64,000 nt of DNA from Rhodospirillaceae bacterium (GCA_029243545.1 JAQWRV010000006.1:1-64000); one strand, 5' to 3'; positions 35,525 through 44,868 are shown, counted from the first letter of the stretch. Made by a program: numbers and translations. The notes: generated by a model not told the origin, from the letters alone.

Positions 35525-37057
35525 ATGCAAAAGCTTTTCGACAAGGCGGAACTAAGCCGCCGGCAAATCCTCATCGGCGCGTCTTCAGCAACCGTTGGGA
35601 TGGCGGTGTTCTCAGGCGGCGGAAAGACGGTTCACGCGGCTGATTCTTGGGATTTCATAATCGTTGGTGGCGGCACGGCAGGATTACCTGCGGCGATCTT
35701 CGCGGCACGGCGCGGTGCGCGCGTTTTGGTCATCGAGGCGTCCCACCAGCTTGGCGGAACCTTGTTTCTCTCCACCGGGCAAATGAGTGCGGCGGGAACG
35801 CAGCTGCAAAGCCGCAAGGGCATCAGTGACTCCGCCCAATTGCATTTTGACGACGTTATGCGTATCAGCCGCAACACGGCTGACCCGACGCTCGTACGTT
35901 TGGCCGTCACGCATGCGGCAGACACCTTCGATTGGCTCATGGATAACGGCTTAACGCCGCCGGACGAGCATCCACTTTTGGGGCTCGCTCATGACCCCTA
36001 CAGCGTCGAGCGCTATGCCTGGGGACCAGAAGGCGGCATTTCAATCCTTGAAGCCATTGAACCCCTGGTGCTGGCGGAAGAAGCAGCCGGGCGCCTGACC
36101 ATTTGGCGGGGCATGCGGGCGCGGGAGCTGCTGATGCGCGATGGCGCTGTCATCGGTGTGCGCGCCGAGGACGATAGCGGAAAAGTAACCGATACCTTCT
36201 GTCAGTCCGCGCTGCTGGCCAGCGGCGGCTATGCCTCTAACCCGGAAATGTTTTACGCGCTCAATGGCATCAAACAATATGGCAGCGCGTCCTATCCCTA
36301 TTGCCAAGGCGACGGCTATACTATGGCACTTGCCGCTGGTGCCTATACCCGTGGAAAAGAAAATTACAGATGTGGCTCGCCGCGCATCATGGCCAGCACC
36401 GATGAACCGGCGCTCCCCGACACGCGCTTCATCGTTTGGCCGCACCTGCGGCCACCGTGGGAAATTCAGGTGAATGTGAACGGCGAACGATATGTTGCTG
36501 AGGACAGCGCGAGTTTTGACGAACGCGAACTGGCGCTGGCGCGGCAACCCGACCTGCGCACATGGCTGATCTTCGATCAGTCGATCTTGGATGCGTCCCC
36601 CACAGGAATCGACGGATGGGACAAGCAGGACTTTGCCGAGGCGTTCGAGTCTCATCCCATGTTTTTTAAAGCGCAAACCTTGGATGAGCTGGCCGAAAAA
36701 AGCGGTGTTGATGCTGTCGGGCTTGTAAGCACGGTTGAACGCTATAATCGCTCTCAAGCCAGCGGCAAAGACACCGACCATGGACGCGCCTATATGCCGT
36801 TACCCATTCAAAAGGCGCCGTTCTACGCCATCCGGCAACAGGGCTTTTCGATCACATCGACGGTTGGAATCGCTGCGGACGATCAATTGCGCGTCATCCG
36901 GCAAGACGGCAGCGCCATTGACGGCCTTTACGCCGCCGGTGAAATACTCGGGTCGGGTCAGCTTATGGGTAAGTCCGCCGTCGGCGGCATGATGATCACA
37001 CCGGCTTTGACCTTTGGTCGGCTTTTGGGTGGGTCTCTTTTACCGCTTAAAGTGTAG
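35525..37057 (+). CDS. Tat-exported FAD-dependent oxidoreductase (fumarate reductase/ketosteroid dehydrogenase type)
   Basis: 510 residues from the ATG at 35525, which has a G-rich ribosome site just upstream. A twin-arginine signal is at the front (LSRRQILIGASSATVGMAVF). Then a Rossmann FAD site, DFIIVGGGTAGLPAAIFAAR, and at the end the FAD-domain closing motif DGLYAAGEILGSGQL with GKSAVGGMM. The family reduces or dehydrogenates C=C bonds in substrates such as fumarate, urocanate or 3-ketosteroids. Export with bound flavin is typical of Tat substrates. Substrate unknown. Confidence 0.85.
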   Translation: MQKLFDKAELSRRQILIGASSATVGMAVFSGGGKTVHAADSWDFIIVGGGTAGLPAAIFAARRGARVLVIEASHQLGGTLFLSTGQMSAAGTQLQSRKGISDSAQLHFDDVMRISRNTADPTLVRLAVTHAADTFDWLMDNGLTPPDEHPLLGLAHDPYSVERYAWGPEGGISILEAIEPLVLAEEAAGRLTIWRGMRARELLMRDGAVIGVRAEDDSGKVTDTFCQSALLASGGYASNPEMFYALNGIKQYGSASYPYCQGDGYTMALAAGAYTRGKENYRCGSPRIMASTDEPALPDTRFIVWPHLRPPWEIQVNVNGERYVAEDSASFDERELALARQPDLRTWLIFDQSILDASPTGIDGWDKQDFAEAFESHPMFFKAQTLDELAEKSGVDAVGLVSTVERYNRSQASGKDTDHGRAYMPLPIQKAPFYAIRQQGFSITSTVGIAADDQLRVIRQDGSAIDGLYAAGEILGSGQLMGKSAVGGMMITPALTFGRLLGGSLLPLKV

Positions 37058-37081
37058 AGCTGGCGAATCCTGCGGCGCATA

Positions 37082-37756
37082 TCACGCTGTTTGTAGATCA
37101 AGGAACTCCATAGAGCGCTCCCACGTGAGATTGCGGGCGGCGGCATCGTGTGAGTCCTGTTCAGGGTTGAAGAAGGCATGGCCCGCTCCGGGATAGATAT
37201 GCATCTCAACACTGGGATGATGCGCAGCGATGTTTTGCACCTCGGCTAGAGGCACCACAGGGTCGCCATCGCCGTAGTGCAGAATGGTCGGGCATCGTGG
37301 CGCGAGGTCGATCAATGCCGGAATATGGCTGCCGTAAAAGTTCACCTGGGCGGCGAACTCAAACGCGGTTGAAGCGGCGGCCCGCCAGGCCCAACTGCCG
37401 CCGCTGCAAAACCCTGAGATAATTGCCGGACCTGAAGGGTTTGCGGCGGTCTGGGTGGCGGCACGAATGTCGGAGAAAATCTGCTCTTCCGTCAGGGCAG
37501 CATAACGCTTCACGCCCTCGGCAGCTTGCGTGTAGGGAAAAACCAGGCCCGGCTCGAGCCGGTCGAACAAGGCCGGTGCGACGGCGCGATACCCCGCCGC
37601 TGCCCAGCGTGCACACACATCGCCCATGTGAGCCGTCGCGCCATACACTGCATGCAACGTCACCACGCCGCCCTTGCAAACGCCGTCCGGTTCGGCCAGC
37701 CACGCCGACAGGTGATGTCCATCGGTGGCGCTAAGATCAATCAACTGAGCAGGCAT
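37082..37756 (-). CDS. Dienelactone hydrolase family protein
   Basis: 224 residues from the ATG at 37756 (MPAQLIDLSATDG); the frame extends further upstream into the DUF1838 end, which is implausible as coding. Cysteine nucleophile in SGFCSGGSWAW, Asp in YGDGDPVVPL and His in GAGHAFFN complete the family triad. Dienelactone hydrolases open the lactone made during ortho-cleavage of chlorocatechols, but many family members act on other esters. Convergent with the FAD oxidoreductase, 24 bases apart. Confidence 0.88.
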   Translation of the reverse strand: MPAQLIDLSATDGHHLSAWLAEPDGVCKGGVVTLHAVYGATAHMGDVCARWAAAGYRAVAPALFDRLEPGLVFPYTQAAEGVKRYAALTEEQIFSDIRAATQTAANPSGPAIISGFCSGGSWAWRAAASTAFEFAAQVNFYGSHIPALIDLAPRCPTILHYGDGDPVVPLAEVQNIAAHHPSVEMHIYPGAGHAFFNPEQDSHDAAARNLTWERSMEFLDLQTA

Positions 37757-37772
37757 AATATCTACCGTTAAG

Positions 37773-38657
37773 TCATCCAAATTTGGCCAGGCGCTCCAGG
37801 AATCCCGGGTGCGTGCGCTCCATCTGAGTCTCACCGGTTTCCTGCACGGCGTTGCCGAAAGACAGAAACTTAAGGCCTTCGTAGAGAGCTAGTAGTACAG
37901 GCGGATAGCCGCCGATGTTTGGGCCGTCTAATCCGTTGCGGAACACGACGATGCTCTTGCGCGCTTCCGCGTACAGATTTCCATCCTCACTCAAGGACGA
38001 TGCGACCCCGCTGTAGTTAATCAGTTCGGTTAAGGCCGGCTTTTCCGATGTACTTTCAGCCGCCGGACTGCGTGTGACAAACCGTTCCTCTGATAGAACG
38101 TCGGCGGAAAAGCTGTGGCGGGGCTGCACGAAGCCGCTGAAGTCCACCTTGCCGATACGGGGGTCATCGGGAGGGATAGTGAGATTGCCTATCTGGTCCA
38201 CCGCATAAAGCAGGCTCAACGGTTGCACATGGGGTATGGGCACCGCGGCGCCGGTGAGGGGGTTGGTATACACGTCGATGACCGCGCCCGTAGCCAGGTC
38301 GGTGGCGTAGGGCGCTTCAAAGATACGAAACAGGTGCCTGCCGTCTGGCTGAGGCGTGTAGGCGATACCTTCTAGCATGGCGAAGCCATGGATGGGCGTG
38401 ATCTCGAAATCGGACAAGGCGTATTTGACTCCGCGCGACAGCCAATAGGCCGGGCGTCCGTCCAGGCTGGCGCGGAGGCGGGCATAATTCACGCCTGCGT
38501 TGGCGCCGGAAGCACGATCTGGCTGAGCCACGGCGCTGCTACTCATTCCTGGTCCTGCCAGCAAAGCCAAGGCTGACGCCAGTCCGCTCATGCCGGTCAG
38601 CATTTCGCGCCGTCCTGGCCAGATGATTTTATCCCCTGTCTTAGGTTCTTCAATCAT
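37773..38657 (-). CDS. DUF1838 family exported protein
   Basis: 294 residues from the ATG at 38657, chosen for its AGGAGAG ribosome site six bases upstream. A twin-arginine-like leader (GRREMLTGMSGLASALALLA) ends near SSAVAQ. The body has the DUF1838 pattern also seen in the two genes at the end of this window: NYARLRASLDG, IDVYTNPLTGAAVPIPHVQP and the late ERTHPGFLERLAKFG. Function of the family is unknown. Sixteen bases before the dienelactone hydrolase, probably one transcript. Confidence 0.8.
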   Translation of the reverse strand: MIEEPKTGDKIIWPGRREMLTGMSGLASALALLAGPGMSSSAVAQPDRASGANAGVNYARLRASLDGRPAYWLSRGVKYALSDFEITPIHGFAMLEGIAYTPQPDGRHLFRIFEAPYATDLATGAVIDVYTNPLTGAAVPIPHVQPLSLLYAVDQIGNLTIPPDDPRIGKVDFSGFVQPRHSFSADVLSEERFVTRSPAAESTSEKPALTELINYSGVASSLSEDGNLYAEARKSIVVFRNGLDGPNIGGYPPVLLALYEGLKFLSFGNAVQETGETQMERTHPGFLERLAKFG

Positions 38658-38796
38658 GGCTACTCTCCTATTTGGTCGTTGCAATGAACCCCCCAAGTCT
38701 ACAATGATTTTGCTCCAGGAGTGTGTATCCAGATAGCATGGGAACAGACCTCTGCACCGATAGGGAAAAATCAATGAACAGAAGGGGAATAATACA

Positions 38797-39315
38797 ATGA
38801 GCCGTATTGTTATGATGGCGGCCTCTCTAGGCCTTGCCGTGGGGGTCTATTTTGCAGGAACGATGGCAGCACGGGCGGAAGCCGACAGCCTGATGGAAGA
38901 TTTTGGTGATATTCTAATCATGTATCACATGTATTCAGCCTCGGACGGCAAGACCTATATCGAGGAAATGCCTGTGCCGGCGGCGCGCACGCCCTTCGAC
39001 CTGATGACCTATTTTAACCGCGAGGTGCAGAAGGTGACCATCGGCTACTGGCCCGATGGTGAGGAGAACACCTGGCATTACGCTGGACATAAAAACCTGC
39101 TGATCTATCTGCAAGGCACACAGATTCTGACCACCGGCGACGGTAAGGAATACCATCTTAAGCCGGGCATGGTCGCTCTGGCGGAGGACTGGACCGGGCT
39201 CGGCCACACCAACGTTTGTGTCGCCAAGACGGGGAAGAAAGTCTGCATGCTGATCCAAGTTACCGTCGACGACCTGGACCGGGAACTGCCGCTGCGGCCG
39301 CCACCGGGGAAATAG
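38797..39315 (+). CDS. Secreted cupin-like protein of unknown function
   Basis: 172 residues with a signal peptide (ending TMAARAEA). The centre, WHYAGHKNLLIYLQGTQILT to YHLKPGMVALAEDWTGLGH, has the two-motif look of a cupin barrel with His residues that could bind a metal. Preceded by AGAAGGGG about ten bases upstream. No enzymatic role can be named. Followed by a strong intrinsic terminator. Confidence 0.7.
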   Translation: MSRIVMMAASLGLAVGVYFAGTMAARAEADSLMEDFGDILIMYHMYSASDGKTYIEEMPVPAARTPFDLMTYFNREVQKVTIGYWPDGEENTWHYAGHKNLLIYLQGTQILTTGDGKEYHLKPGMVALAEDWTGLGHTNVCVAKTGKKVCMLIQVTVDDLDRELPLRPPPGK

Positions 39316-39371
39316 AACGGCTATTCTCCTCCTCGGCGCCTCACCGCATAATCAATTCAGAACTTCAAACC

Positions 39372-39407
39372 AAAACCCCGCCCTGGCAAGCCAGCGGGGG
39401 GGTTTTT
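39372..39407 (+). terminator. Intrinsic terminator
   Basis: GC-rich hairpin with arms built from CCCCG plus CTGGC and GCCAG plus CGGGG, followed by GGTTTTT. An A-run before the left arm means it could also stop transcription from the other side (rsmD). Sits 57 bases after the cupin-like gene. Confidence 0.85.
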
Positions 39408-39484
39408 AGTGTCGAAACGTTCAGGTCCTTGATGGGTTTGTGCCCAAGAAAACAGGGGTGAAATGTTTTAGAAGTTTGAAAAGG

Positions 39485-40102
39485 TTACAGTTTTCCCCGA
39501 ATGAGATACGTCAGCGCGCCCCGGCCATAGGCCCGGCTATCTTCAACGCCCCAGCCGTCCGGCGCCGTGATTATTTCGTCCCTGGCCGTCTCCACAACCA
39601 TCAGACCGGGCTCCGTGAGCCAGCCCTTCGCAGCTAAAGCTTCAAGCGTCCGCTCCACCAAACCAGAGCCGTAGGGCGGGTCGAGTAGGGCGAGACCGTA
39701 TGGCTGCGCGGCAGCGGGCAGGGCCGTTGCATCCATTGTTAGAATGGAGACTTTGTCGTCGACGCCGAGCGTTTCGATGTTGTCCGCTAGCGCCCGCCGT
39801 GACGAGGGGCTGTGTTCCACAAACGTTACATGTGCAGCGCCGCGGCTCAGCGCTTCCAAACCGAGCGCTCCGGTGCCAGCGAATAGATCCACCACCCGCG
39901 CGCCGTGCAATCTGAAACCATAATTTTGAAAGCTGTGTTCCAACCGGTTGAACAAGGCCTGCCGCGCCCAGTCCGAGGTCGGGCGCACGGTATCGCCTTC
40001 TGGTACACTTAACGCTCTGCCTCTGAACGTCCCGGCGGTGATGCGAATGTGGCCGGGCGCATTTCTCTTGGCCGGCCCTTTTGCTTTCCCTTTGTGATTC
40101 AT
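39485..40102 (-). CDS. rsmD: 16S rRNA (guanine(966)-N(2))-methyltransferase
   Basis: Methylates G966 of 16S rRNA. 205 residues; SAM-binding motif VVDLFAGTGALGLEALSRGA and the catalytic DPPYGSGL (D-P-P-Y). Starts two bases after the rluB stop, the usual rluB-rsmD pairing in alphaproteobacteria. Confidence 0.93.
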   Translation of the reverse strand: MNHKGKAKGPAKRNAPGHIRITAGTFRGRALSVPEGDTVRPTSDWARQALFNRLEHSFQNYGFRLHGARVVDLFAGTGALGLEALSRGAAHVTFVEHSPSSRRALADNIETLGVDDKVSILTMDATALPAAAQPYGLALLDPPYGSGLVERTLEALAAKGWLTEPGLMVVETARDEIITAPDGWGVEDSRAYGRGALTYLIRGKL

Positions 40103-40104
40103 CT

Positions 40105-40857
40105 TTAAGAGCCTGGAAATGCGGCGCCCAATTGCTCCTTGAGCACCTTTTTGGGTACTTCCTTTGTCACGCCGATCTTCAGATTGCCGATCTGGAACGG
40201 CCCGTAGGCGGTGCGGATGAGGCGGCTTACTTTAAGGCCGACGTGTTCCATCACCTTACGAACCTCCCGGTTCTTGCCTTCTTTCAACGTCACCGTCAGC
40301 CAGGTGTTCACACCCGGTTTGTTGTCCAATTTCACATTGATCGCGCCGTATTTCACGCCTTCTACTGTTGCGCCCCTGGCCAGCGGTTCGAACATTTTTT
40401 CTTTGACGTCGCCGTAGACTCTGGCGCGGTATCTTCTCGTCCAGCCGCGCGAAGGATGCTCCAGTTCGCGCGCTAGTCCGCCGTCGTTGGTGAACAGCAA
40501 AAGGCCTTCGGAATTCAAATCAAGACGGCCAACGGAGATCACTCGGGGTAGCATTTTAGGCAGCACATCAAACACGGTCGGACGTCCGCGCTCGTCTTTG
40601 TGCGTCGTGATCAAGCCTGTCGGCTTATTGAACAGCCACAGCCGCGCTGTCTCTAATGAGGGAAGCCGTTCACCGTCAACGCGTACGTCGTCGGAGGCCG
40701 TGACTTTAACACCCGGTGTGTCCAGGGTTTCGCCGTTGACCGTGACCCGGCCCTGCTCAATGTATTTTTCCGCTTCCCGGCGCGAGCATATCCCGGCGCG
40801 GGCGATGACCTTGGCGATACGATCTCCTGCTGCAGCATCGGTTTTCTGACCCGTCAT
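40105..40857 (-). CDS. rluB: Pseudouridine synthase RluB/RsuA family
   Basis: 250 residues from the ATG at 40857, whose ATGA overlaps the stop of the upstream amidotransferase gene; an ATG at 40866 is also in frame. N-terminal S4 RNA-binding domain (RIAKVIARAGICSRREAEKY), then the RsuA-type catalytic domain with the nucleophile Asp in GRLDLNSEGLLLFTNDG. Probably modifies 23S rRNA U2605; RsuA specificity cannot be excluded. Confidence 0.9.
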   Translation of the reverse strand: MTGQKTDAAAGDRIAKVIARAGICSRREAEKYIEQGRVTVNGETLDTPGVKVTASDDVRVDGERLPSLETARLWLFNKPTGLITTHKDERGRPTVFDVLPKMLPRVISVGRLDLNSEGLLLFTNDGGLARELEHPSRGWTRRYRARVYGDVKEKMFEPLARGATVEGVKYGAINVKLDNKPGVNTWLTVTLKEGKNREVRKVMEHVGLKVSRLIRTAYGPFQIGNLKIGVTKEVPKKVLKEQLGAAFPGS

Positions 40858-41579
40858 TGAGCGCATGCAGAAATAAAACTCTGGTTGATTAAGCGGTCAC
40901 CTTCGGAAATCTGAAACTCAGGATGCCACTGTACACCGATGCACCAAGCCCGGGTCGGGTTTTCAATGCCTTCAATTACCCCGTCAGGAGCTACCGCGTT
41001 GACGATGATGGGGTCGGGCACTGCTTTGACTGCTTGGTGATGGGCGCTGTTCACAGCCAGCGTCGTCGTGCCGACGATGCTATGCAGCTGCGTGCCTTCC
41101 GTCACCGTTACTTCGTGTCCGGCTTCGTCTCGGGGGTTTGGCTGCTCGTGGGCAAGGGCGTCGGTCACTTCATCGGGAATGTGTTGAATCAAAGTGCCGC
41201 CCAGGGCAACCGCCAACAGTTGCTGGCCGCCGCAGATGCCAAACACCGGTTTGTTCATGTCCAGCAGTGCCTGGGTGATACTCATTTCGAAGTCGGTACG
41301 TTCGGCTTTGAGCACAACGGTGTCATGCACGATCTCATCGCCGAACAGGCGTGGATCCACATCAAACGCGCCGCCGGACACCACCAAGCCGTCGATCATG
41401 TAAGCATAACGCCCGATCAGCTCGATCGCGCTCGGCAGAATGACCGGAATGCCGCCGGCTTCAACCACCGCTGTGCAGTAGTTTTCACGCAGGGCATACC
41501 ACGGGAACTTCGAGTAACCGCCCGCGTCTTCCCGGTCGGCGCTGATTCCGATAATGGGTTTTTTATCTGAAGAACACAT
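40854..41579 (-). CDS. Class I glutamine amidotransferase, gamma-Glu-GABA hydrolase (PuuD) like
   Basis: 241 residues from the ATG at 41579; the frame is open further upstream but would overlap the neighbouring gene. Catalytic Cys in VFGICGGQQLLAVALGG and His in IGVQWHPEFQ give the peptidase C26 triad. Family members free GABA from gamma-glutamyl-GABA in putrescine breakdown. No other put/puu genes are near. Its stop overlaps the rluB start, so it is coupled to rRNA-modification genes, an unusual placing. Confidence 0.85.
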   Translation of the reverse strand: MCSSDKKPIIGISADREDAGGYSKFPWYALRENYCTAVVEAGGIPVILPSAIELIGRYAYMIDGLVVSGGAFDVDPRLFGDEIVHDTVVLKAERTDFEMSITQALLDMNKPVFGICGGQQLLAVALGGTLIQHIPDEVTDALAHEQPNPRDEAGHEVTVTEGTQLHSIVGTTTLAVNSAHHQAVKAVPDPIIVNAVAPDGVIEGIENPTRAWCIGVQWHPEFQISEGDRLINQSFISACAQ

Positions 41580-41623
41580 GGCCGGGGAATACGCTTTCCC
41601 CAACCCCAGCGTCAAGCCTGGCG

Positions 41624-42652
41624 TTAGGCCGATGTGCGAAGCGGCATACCAGAGTCGGCGTTGGCGGCGTTTTGACAAGCTCGCCATGCTGCGGCTGAGG
41701 TCTGTTCGCTTTGGCTATTGAAGGTTTCAGCTAGAACGCTGCCCCAGTCGCCAACGGAGAATTCCGACGGCGCCATAGCAAAGGGGTCGTCGACCATCTG
41801 CATTGGTTGCGCATTCATCATCTCTGCAAGTATTTGCAACAAGTACATAGGGATACCCATTTGCGTTGCATCGCTGCTGCGTGCTGCCTGGTTAACATCG
41901 AACGGCGAGGTTGGACCCGCACCAAGAGACGAGGCTTGGTGTTCAACCAACGGCAAGTCTGGCTGGACACTTTGTTTTGGTTCGAAAAGTGAGGCGATGT
42001 CGGCGGTTTCATCTAGTCGCTCGGCAAACTTATCTTTCAGCCAGGAGACCACACCGGCAGCGGAGCGGGAGACGCCATCGGCGGAAAAGAACACGTTCTT
42101 GTTGGCATGGGCTGCGGCGGGTAGCAGGTCGACCGCCGGCTTGGTCGGCTCTTGTTCGGCGGCGGTTATCAATGCCGTCGCGCCCCAGGCGCCGAGAAAA
42201 TGAGCTAAATAGAGTTCAGCTGGAGAGGCTTCGCGGCCAAGGGAGGTTTCTAATGTCTTTGAATTTTCTTCAGCAAAAAGGGCGGCAAATTTTGATGAGA
42301 TATCCGCATCGTGGCGCATGGCCAGCATCTGAATTTCGGCATCTTCGTTGAGCACGGTCAGACGGCCGGTGGCGCTTTCTTTAACCTGGGCGGCGAGGTT
42401 GCCAAATCCCAGTTCATCGCCTTGGCGGCGCATCATGTCAAGCCAGGTTCCGCGGGTGAACTGAAACAAGCCCGAGGCGCTTGAGGTCTTGGCCTGAGCG
42501 TTGGAATTGAAGCCGCTTTCCTGCGCAGCCTTGGCCATCAAGTAGTGGAAACTGACGCCGCTTTCTGCGCTCGCCGTTTGTATGCCCTTGAGGGTGATTC
42601 GTTCGACCGGATGGCCGCCGATATGCACCACGCCTGCGCTGTGGTCGATCAT
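41624..42652 (-). CDS. Lytic transglycosylase-like (SLT domain) protein
   Basis: 342 residues. The N-terminal 130 residues carry a Slt-type fold: MAKAAQESGFNSNAQAKTSS with the catalytic Glu in QESGF, and ASGLFQFTRGTWLDM. No signal peptide, so export by a non-Sec route or a flagellar/secretion context is possible. The C-terminal half is low in recognisable domains and rich in Ala, Ser and Gln. Precedes the amidotransferase gene by 44 bases on the same strand. Confidence 0.8.
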   Translation of the reverse strand: MIDHSAGVVHIGGHPVERITLKGIQTASAESGVSFHYLMAKAAQESGFNSNAQAKTSSASGLFQFTRGTWLDMMRRQGDELGFGNLAAQVKESATGRLTVLNEDAEIQMLAMRHDADISSKFAALFAEENSKTLETSLGREASPAELYLAHFLGAWGATALITAAEQEPTKPAVDLLPAAAHANKNVFFSADGVSRSAAGVVSWLKDKFAERLDETADIASLFEPKQSVQPDLPLVEHQASSLGAGPTSPFDVNQAARSSDATQMGIPMYLLQILAEMMNAQPMQMVDDPFAMAPSEFSVGDWGSVLAETFNSQSEQTSAAAWRACQNAANADSGMPLRTSA

Positions 42653-42789
42653 GGCTTATCGTCCCTTACAAATTATCCCACCGTCAGCCTACTCCTCGAG
42701 GGTTACCAGAACCTTACCAGCGCTGACTGACTGTTTCTGGGGTGTTCTGAAGCCTTGACGGCCCGGTCCTTGCCGCCGATGGTCCTGGC

Positions 42790-43242
42790 ATGACCCAACA
42801 GGACTATATGGCCCTGGCCCTTGATCAGGCTGAAGCCGCTGCCCAACGCGGCGAGGTACCAGTCGGTGCGGTGCTGGTCGACCCGGCTACAGACCAAGTG
42901 ATCGCCGCAGCCGGCAACCGGGTTGAGCAGGATCACGACCCAACCGCCCATGCCGAGATGCTGGTTATCCGCGTCGCAGCTTCTGAACGCGGCACGGCCA
43001 GGCTGGAGGGTATTGACCTCTACGTTACCCTCGAGCCGTGCCCTATGTGCGCTACCGCGATATCCTTCGCCCGGCTCCGACGTGTCGAATTTGGCGCCTA
43101 CGACCCCAAGGGCGGCGGTGTTGAGCATGGGCCGAAAATCTTCTCCCATGACACCTGCCATCACCGGCCTGAAGTGGTGGGCGGGGTGCGGGAACAGGAC
43201 GCTGCGGCGCTCTTAAAGACGTTCTTTGCAGACAAGAGGTAG
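42790..43242 (+). CDS. tadA: tRNA-specific adenosine deaminase
   Basis: Deaminates A34 to inosine in tRNA-Arg(ACG). 150 residues; zinc ligands His54, Cys84 and Cys87 and the proton shuttle Glu56 (HAE and PCPMC motifs). Usually neighbours rluB-rsmD in alphaproteobacteria; here two other genes stand between. Confidence 0.93.
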   Translation: MTQQDYMALALDQAEAAAQRGEVPVGAVLVDPATDQVIAAAGNRVEQDHDPTAHAEMLVIRVAASERGTARLEGIDLYVTLEPCPMCATAISFARLRRVEFGAYDPKGGGVEHGPKIFSHDTCHHRPEVVGGVREQDAAALLKTFFADKR

Positions 43243-43287
43243 CCTGGCTTTGCCGGCAAGCGATAGCCCAGCTTTGCTGCCAGGCGT
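43243..43287 (+). other. Imperfect hairpin after tadA
   Basis: GCCTGGC and GCCAGGC form the outer arms, with a second GCAAGC/GCTTTGC pairing inside. No T-run follows, so it is at best a weak or Rho-assisted terminator, or an mRNA-stabilising end. Confidence 0.35.
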
Positions 43288-43771
43288 TAACCCAGACATA
43301 ATACCTTCATTACCCGCTACCGCACATGTGCCGTTATTTTTTCATTATTCTTTGGATTGAGAAGCGGAGCCGTTTCCACTCAGGAAGAGGATCTAATGCC
43401 GCGCGCCTACGCCGGGCGCTACATTCAGCTCGACCCAATTATGGCGCCGTTCCAAACCAACTGCGGCATCCGTTAAGAGGTGGTTACGGTGCACCTCATT
43501 ATCGGTAAAAATTCAACGCCCCGCTACGCCTGTTTCGTTGCGCTCATGCTGCACGAAGAGATTATGTTTTGGTTGTGTAATAGTGGCTTGACCACAGCAG
43601 ATTTCACCGACGAAAGAAAAGCAGGCCTGGCTGCAGAGATTATTAACTTTGTCGAAGGTCTAAGACCGATGAACGCTATTACGATACCGTGGAACTTGCC
43701 GGCGGCTATGACGAGATCGACAAAAACTCTCAAAATCTGTCAAATCTCTGCAAATAAACCACTGCGTTAAA
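43288..43771 (+). other. Gene-poor stretch with possible decayed frames
   Basis: No convincing intact gene. Short frames on the plus strand read MPRAYAGRYIQLDPIMAPFQ then a stop (about 43396-43476), and after it an AT-richer frame with ADFTDERKAGLAAEI and, in another register, YYDTVELAGGYDEIDKN. These look protein-like but broken, so this may be an old pseudogene. I cannot name the family. Confidence 0.3.
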
Positions 43772-44863
43772 TTACAAGCCGGCTAACCCGTGTATTCCAC
43801 GACTCCACACCTCCATGGACCGGGCGTACACAGCCTCTCGCCACGTCTCTGAATCCGGGCAGAATGCTTCCTTGAGATCATCCTTAACTTTGCGGGCAAA
43901 ATTCGTATTGAGGTCGCCGTGCAAATGCAGCCAATTGTCTGCTCGTAGTGCCTGATAAACTATCTCAAGCGGATGGGTGCCGAATTCCAATGTATTGCCA
44001 TAGAAGGGCACCGGTGCGAGCTCACGGGTTATTCCTGTGAGATTGTAGCCGTCATGGGCTTGTCGTCCGCCGGGCGCTGCCATGATAGTGACGCCATCCG
44101 CGCCCCACAGGTCGCCCGCGCGTTCGATGCCGGGATCACCCTCATTGCCAACGATATAGCATTCGCCATGCCCGGAAGGCCCAAGGCCAGTATGAAAGTC
44201 GATCAGAGCGACATGCTGGGCAGCCGCTGTGTGTGTTTTTAGAACAGAGAGGATGGTCGTGCGTGACCATGTCGGCGCGGTACCACCGTAAAATAATCCG
44301 TCCGTCCGGCTGAATTGTCCGCCCATGGTGACACGATTGAGTTTCTTCTGTCCGTGTTTGTCGGCGTAGGCTTGAAGCGTTTGCTCGGCACTTGCCAAAG
44401 ATTCGTCCGTCCAGTCTTCTGGGCACAGCGCTGGGTGTAGTTCTTCGTATTCCGGTTTTTCGGGTACCGGCTCAGAGAAATCTAGGAAGTTGCGGTTAAG
44501 GTCGACGTTGCCTTCCGTGACGCGGCGCCGCCAGGCAAACCCATGCGGGTTGACGGCATGCAATAAGACAACTGCCATATCGTCGGGCCTATCGCGCCAG
44601 CGGTTTTCTTCAAGCCAACCTACTTGTGCAGCGGACCCTACAAACCCTTCCCCGCCATGGGTCGCCGACATTGTCGCGAACACCTTGGGTGCGTCCAGGT
44701 GCCCGAAAGTTGCAACATCCAATGCGAGTGCTTCACCGCTCGGACCTTTAAGCGGGTGTGTATGCGAGCCTATCGCCGCGCCGGCGTTCTCTGCTGCGGT
44801 GAGGAACTTCTCGCGGGCCGCACCGTACGTTATAGAAAAGTAGTCGTGTGGTGCGTTGGCCAT
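43772..44863 (-). CDS. DUF2817/M14-like metallopeptidase
   Basis: 363 residues of the M14 carboxypeptidase-like DUF2817 group. Zinc-site candidates are His and Glu in SATHGGEGFVGSAAQV and His in LIDFHTGLGPSGHGE; NPHGFAWRRRVTEGNVDLNR matches the Asn-Arg substrate-binding stretch. No signal peptide, so cytoplasmic. Probably an amide- or peptide-cleaving enzyme of unknown substrate. Lies five bases after the purD stop on the same strand. Confidence 0.85.
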   Translation of the reverse strand: MANAPHDYFSITYGAAREKFLTAAENAGAAIGSHTHPLKGPSGEALALDVATFGHLDAPKVFATMSATHGGEGFVGSAAQVGWLEENRWRDRPDDMAVVLLHAVNPHGFAWRRRVTEGNVDLNRNFLDFSEPVPEKPEYEELHPALCPEDWTDESLASAEQTLQAYADKHGQKKLNRVTMGGQFSRTDGLFYGGTAPTWSRTTILSVLKTHTAAAQHVALIDFHTGLGPSGHGECYIVGNEGDPGIERAGDLWGADGVTIMAAPGGRQAHDGYNLTGITRELAPVPFYGNTLEFGTHPLEIVYQALRADNWLHLHGDLNTNFARKVKDDLKEAFCPDSETWREAVYARSMEVWSRGIHGLAGL

Positions 44864-44868
44864 TTGAT

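Noticed and set aside
36041-36781. 246-codon minus-strand frame inside the FAD oxidoreductase
   Set aside because: Antisense shadow; the plus-strand protein has clear FAD motifs.
40923-41570. 215-codon plus-strand frame over the amidotransferase
   Set aside because: Antisense of a gene with a complete catalytic triad.
43326-43508. 60-codon frame starting MCRYFFIILW
   Set aside because: No ribosome site and no protein-like conservation after the first hydrophobic stretch.
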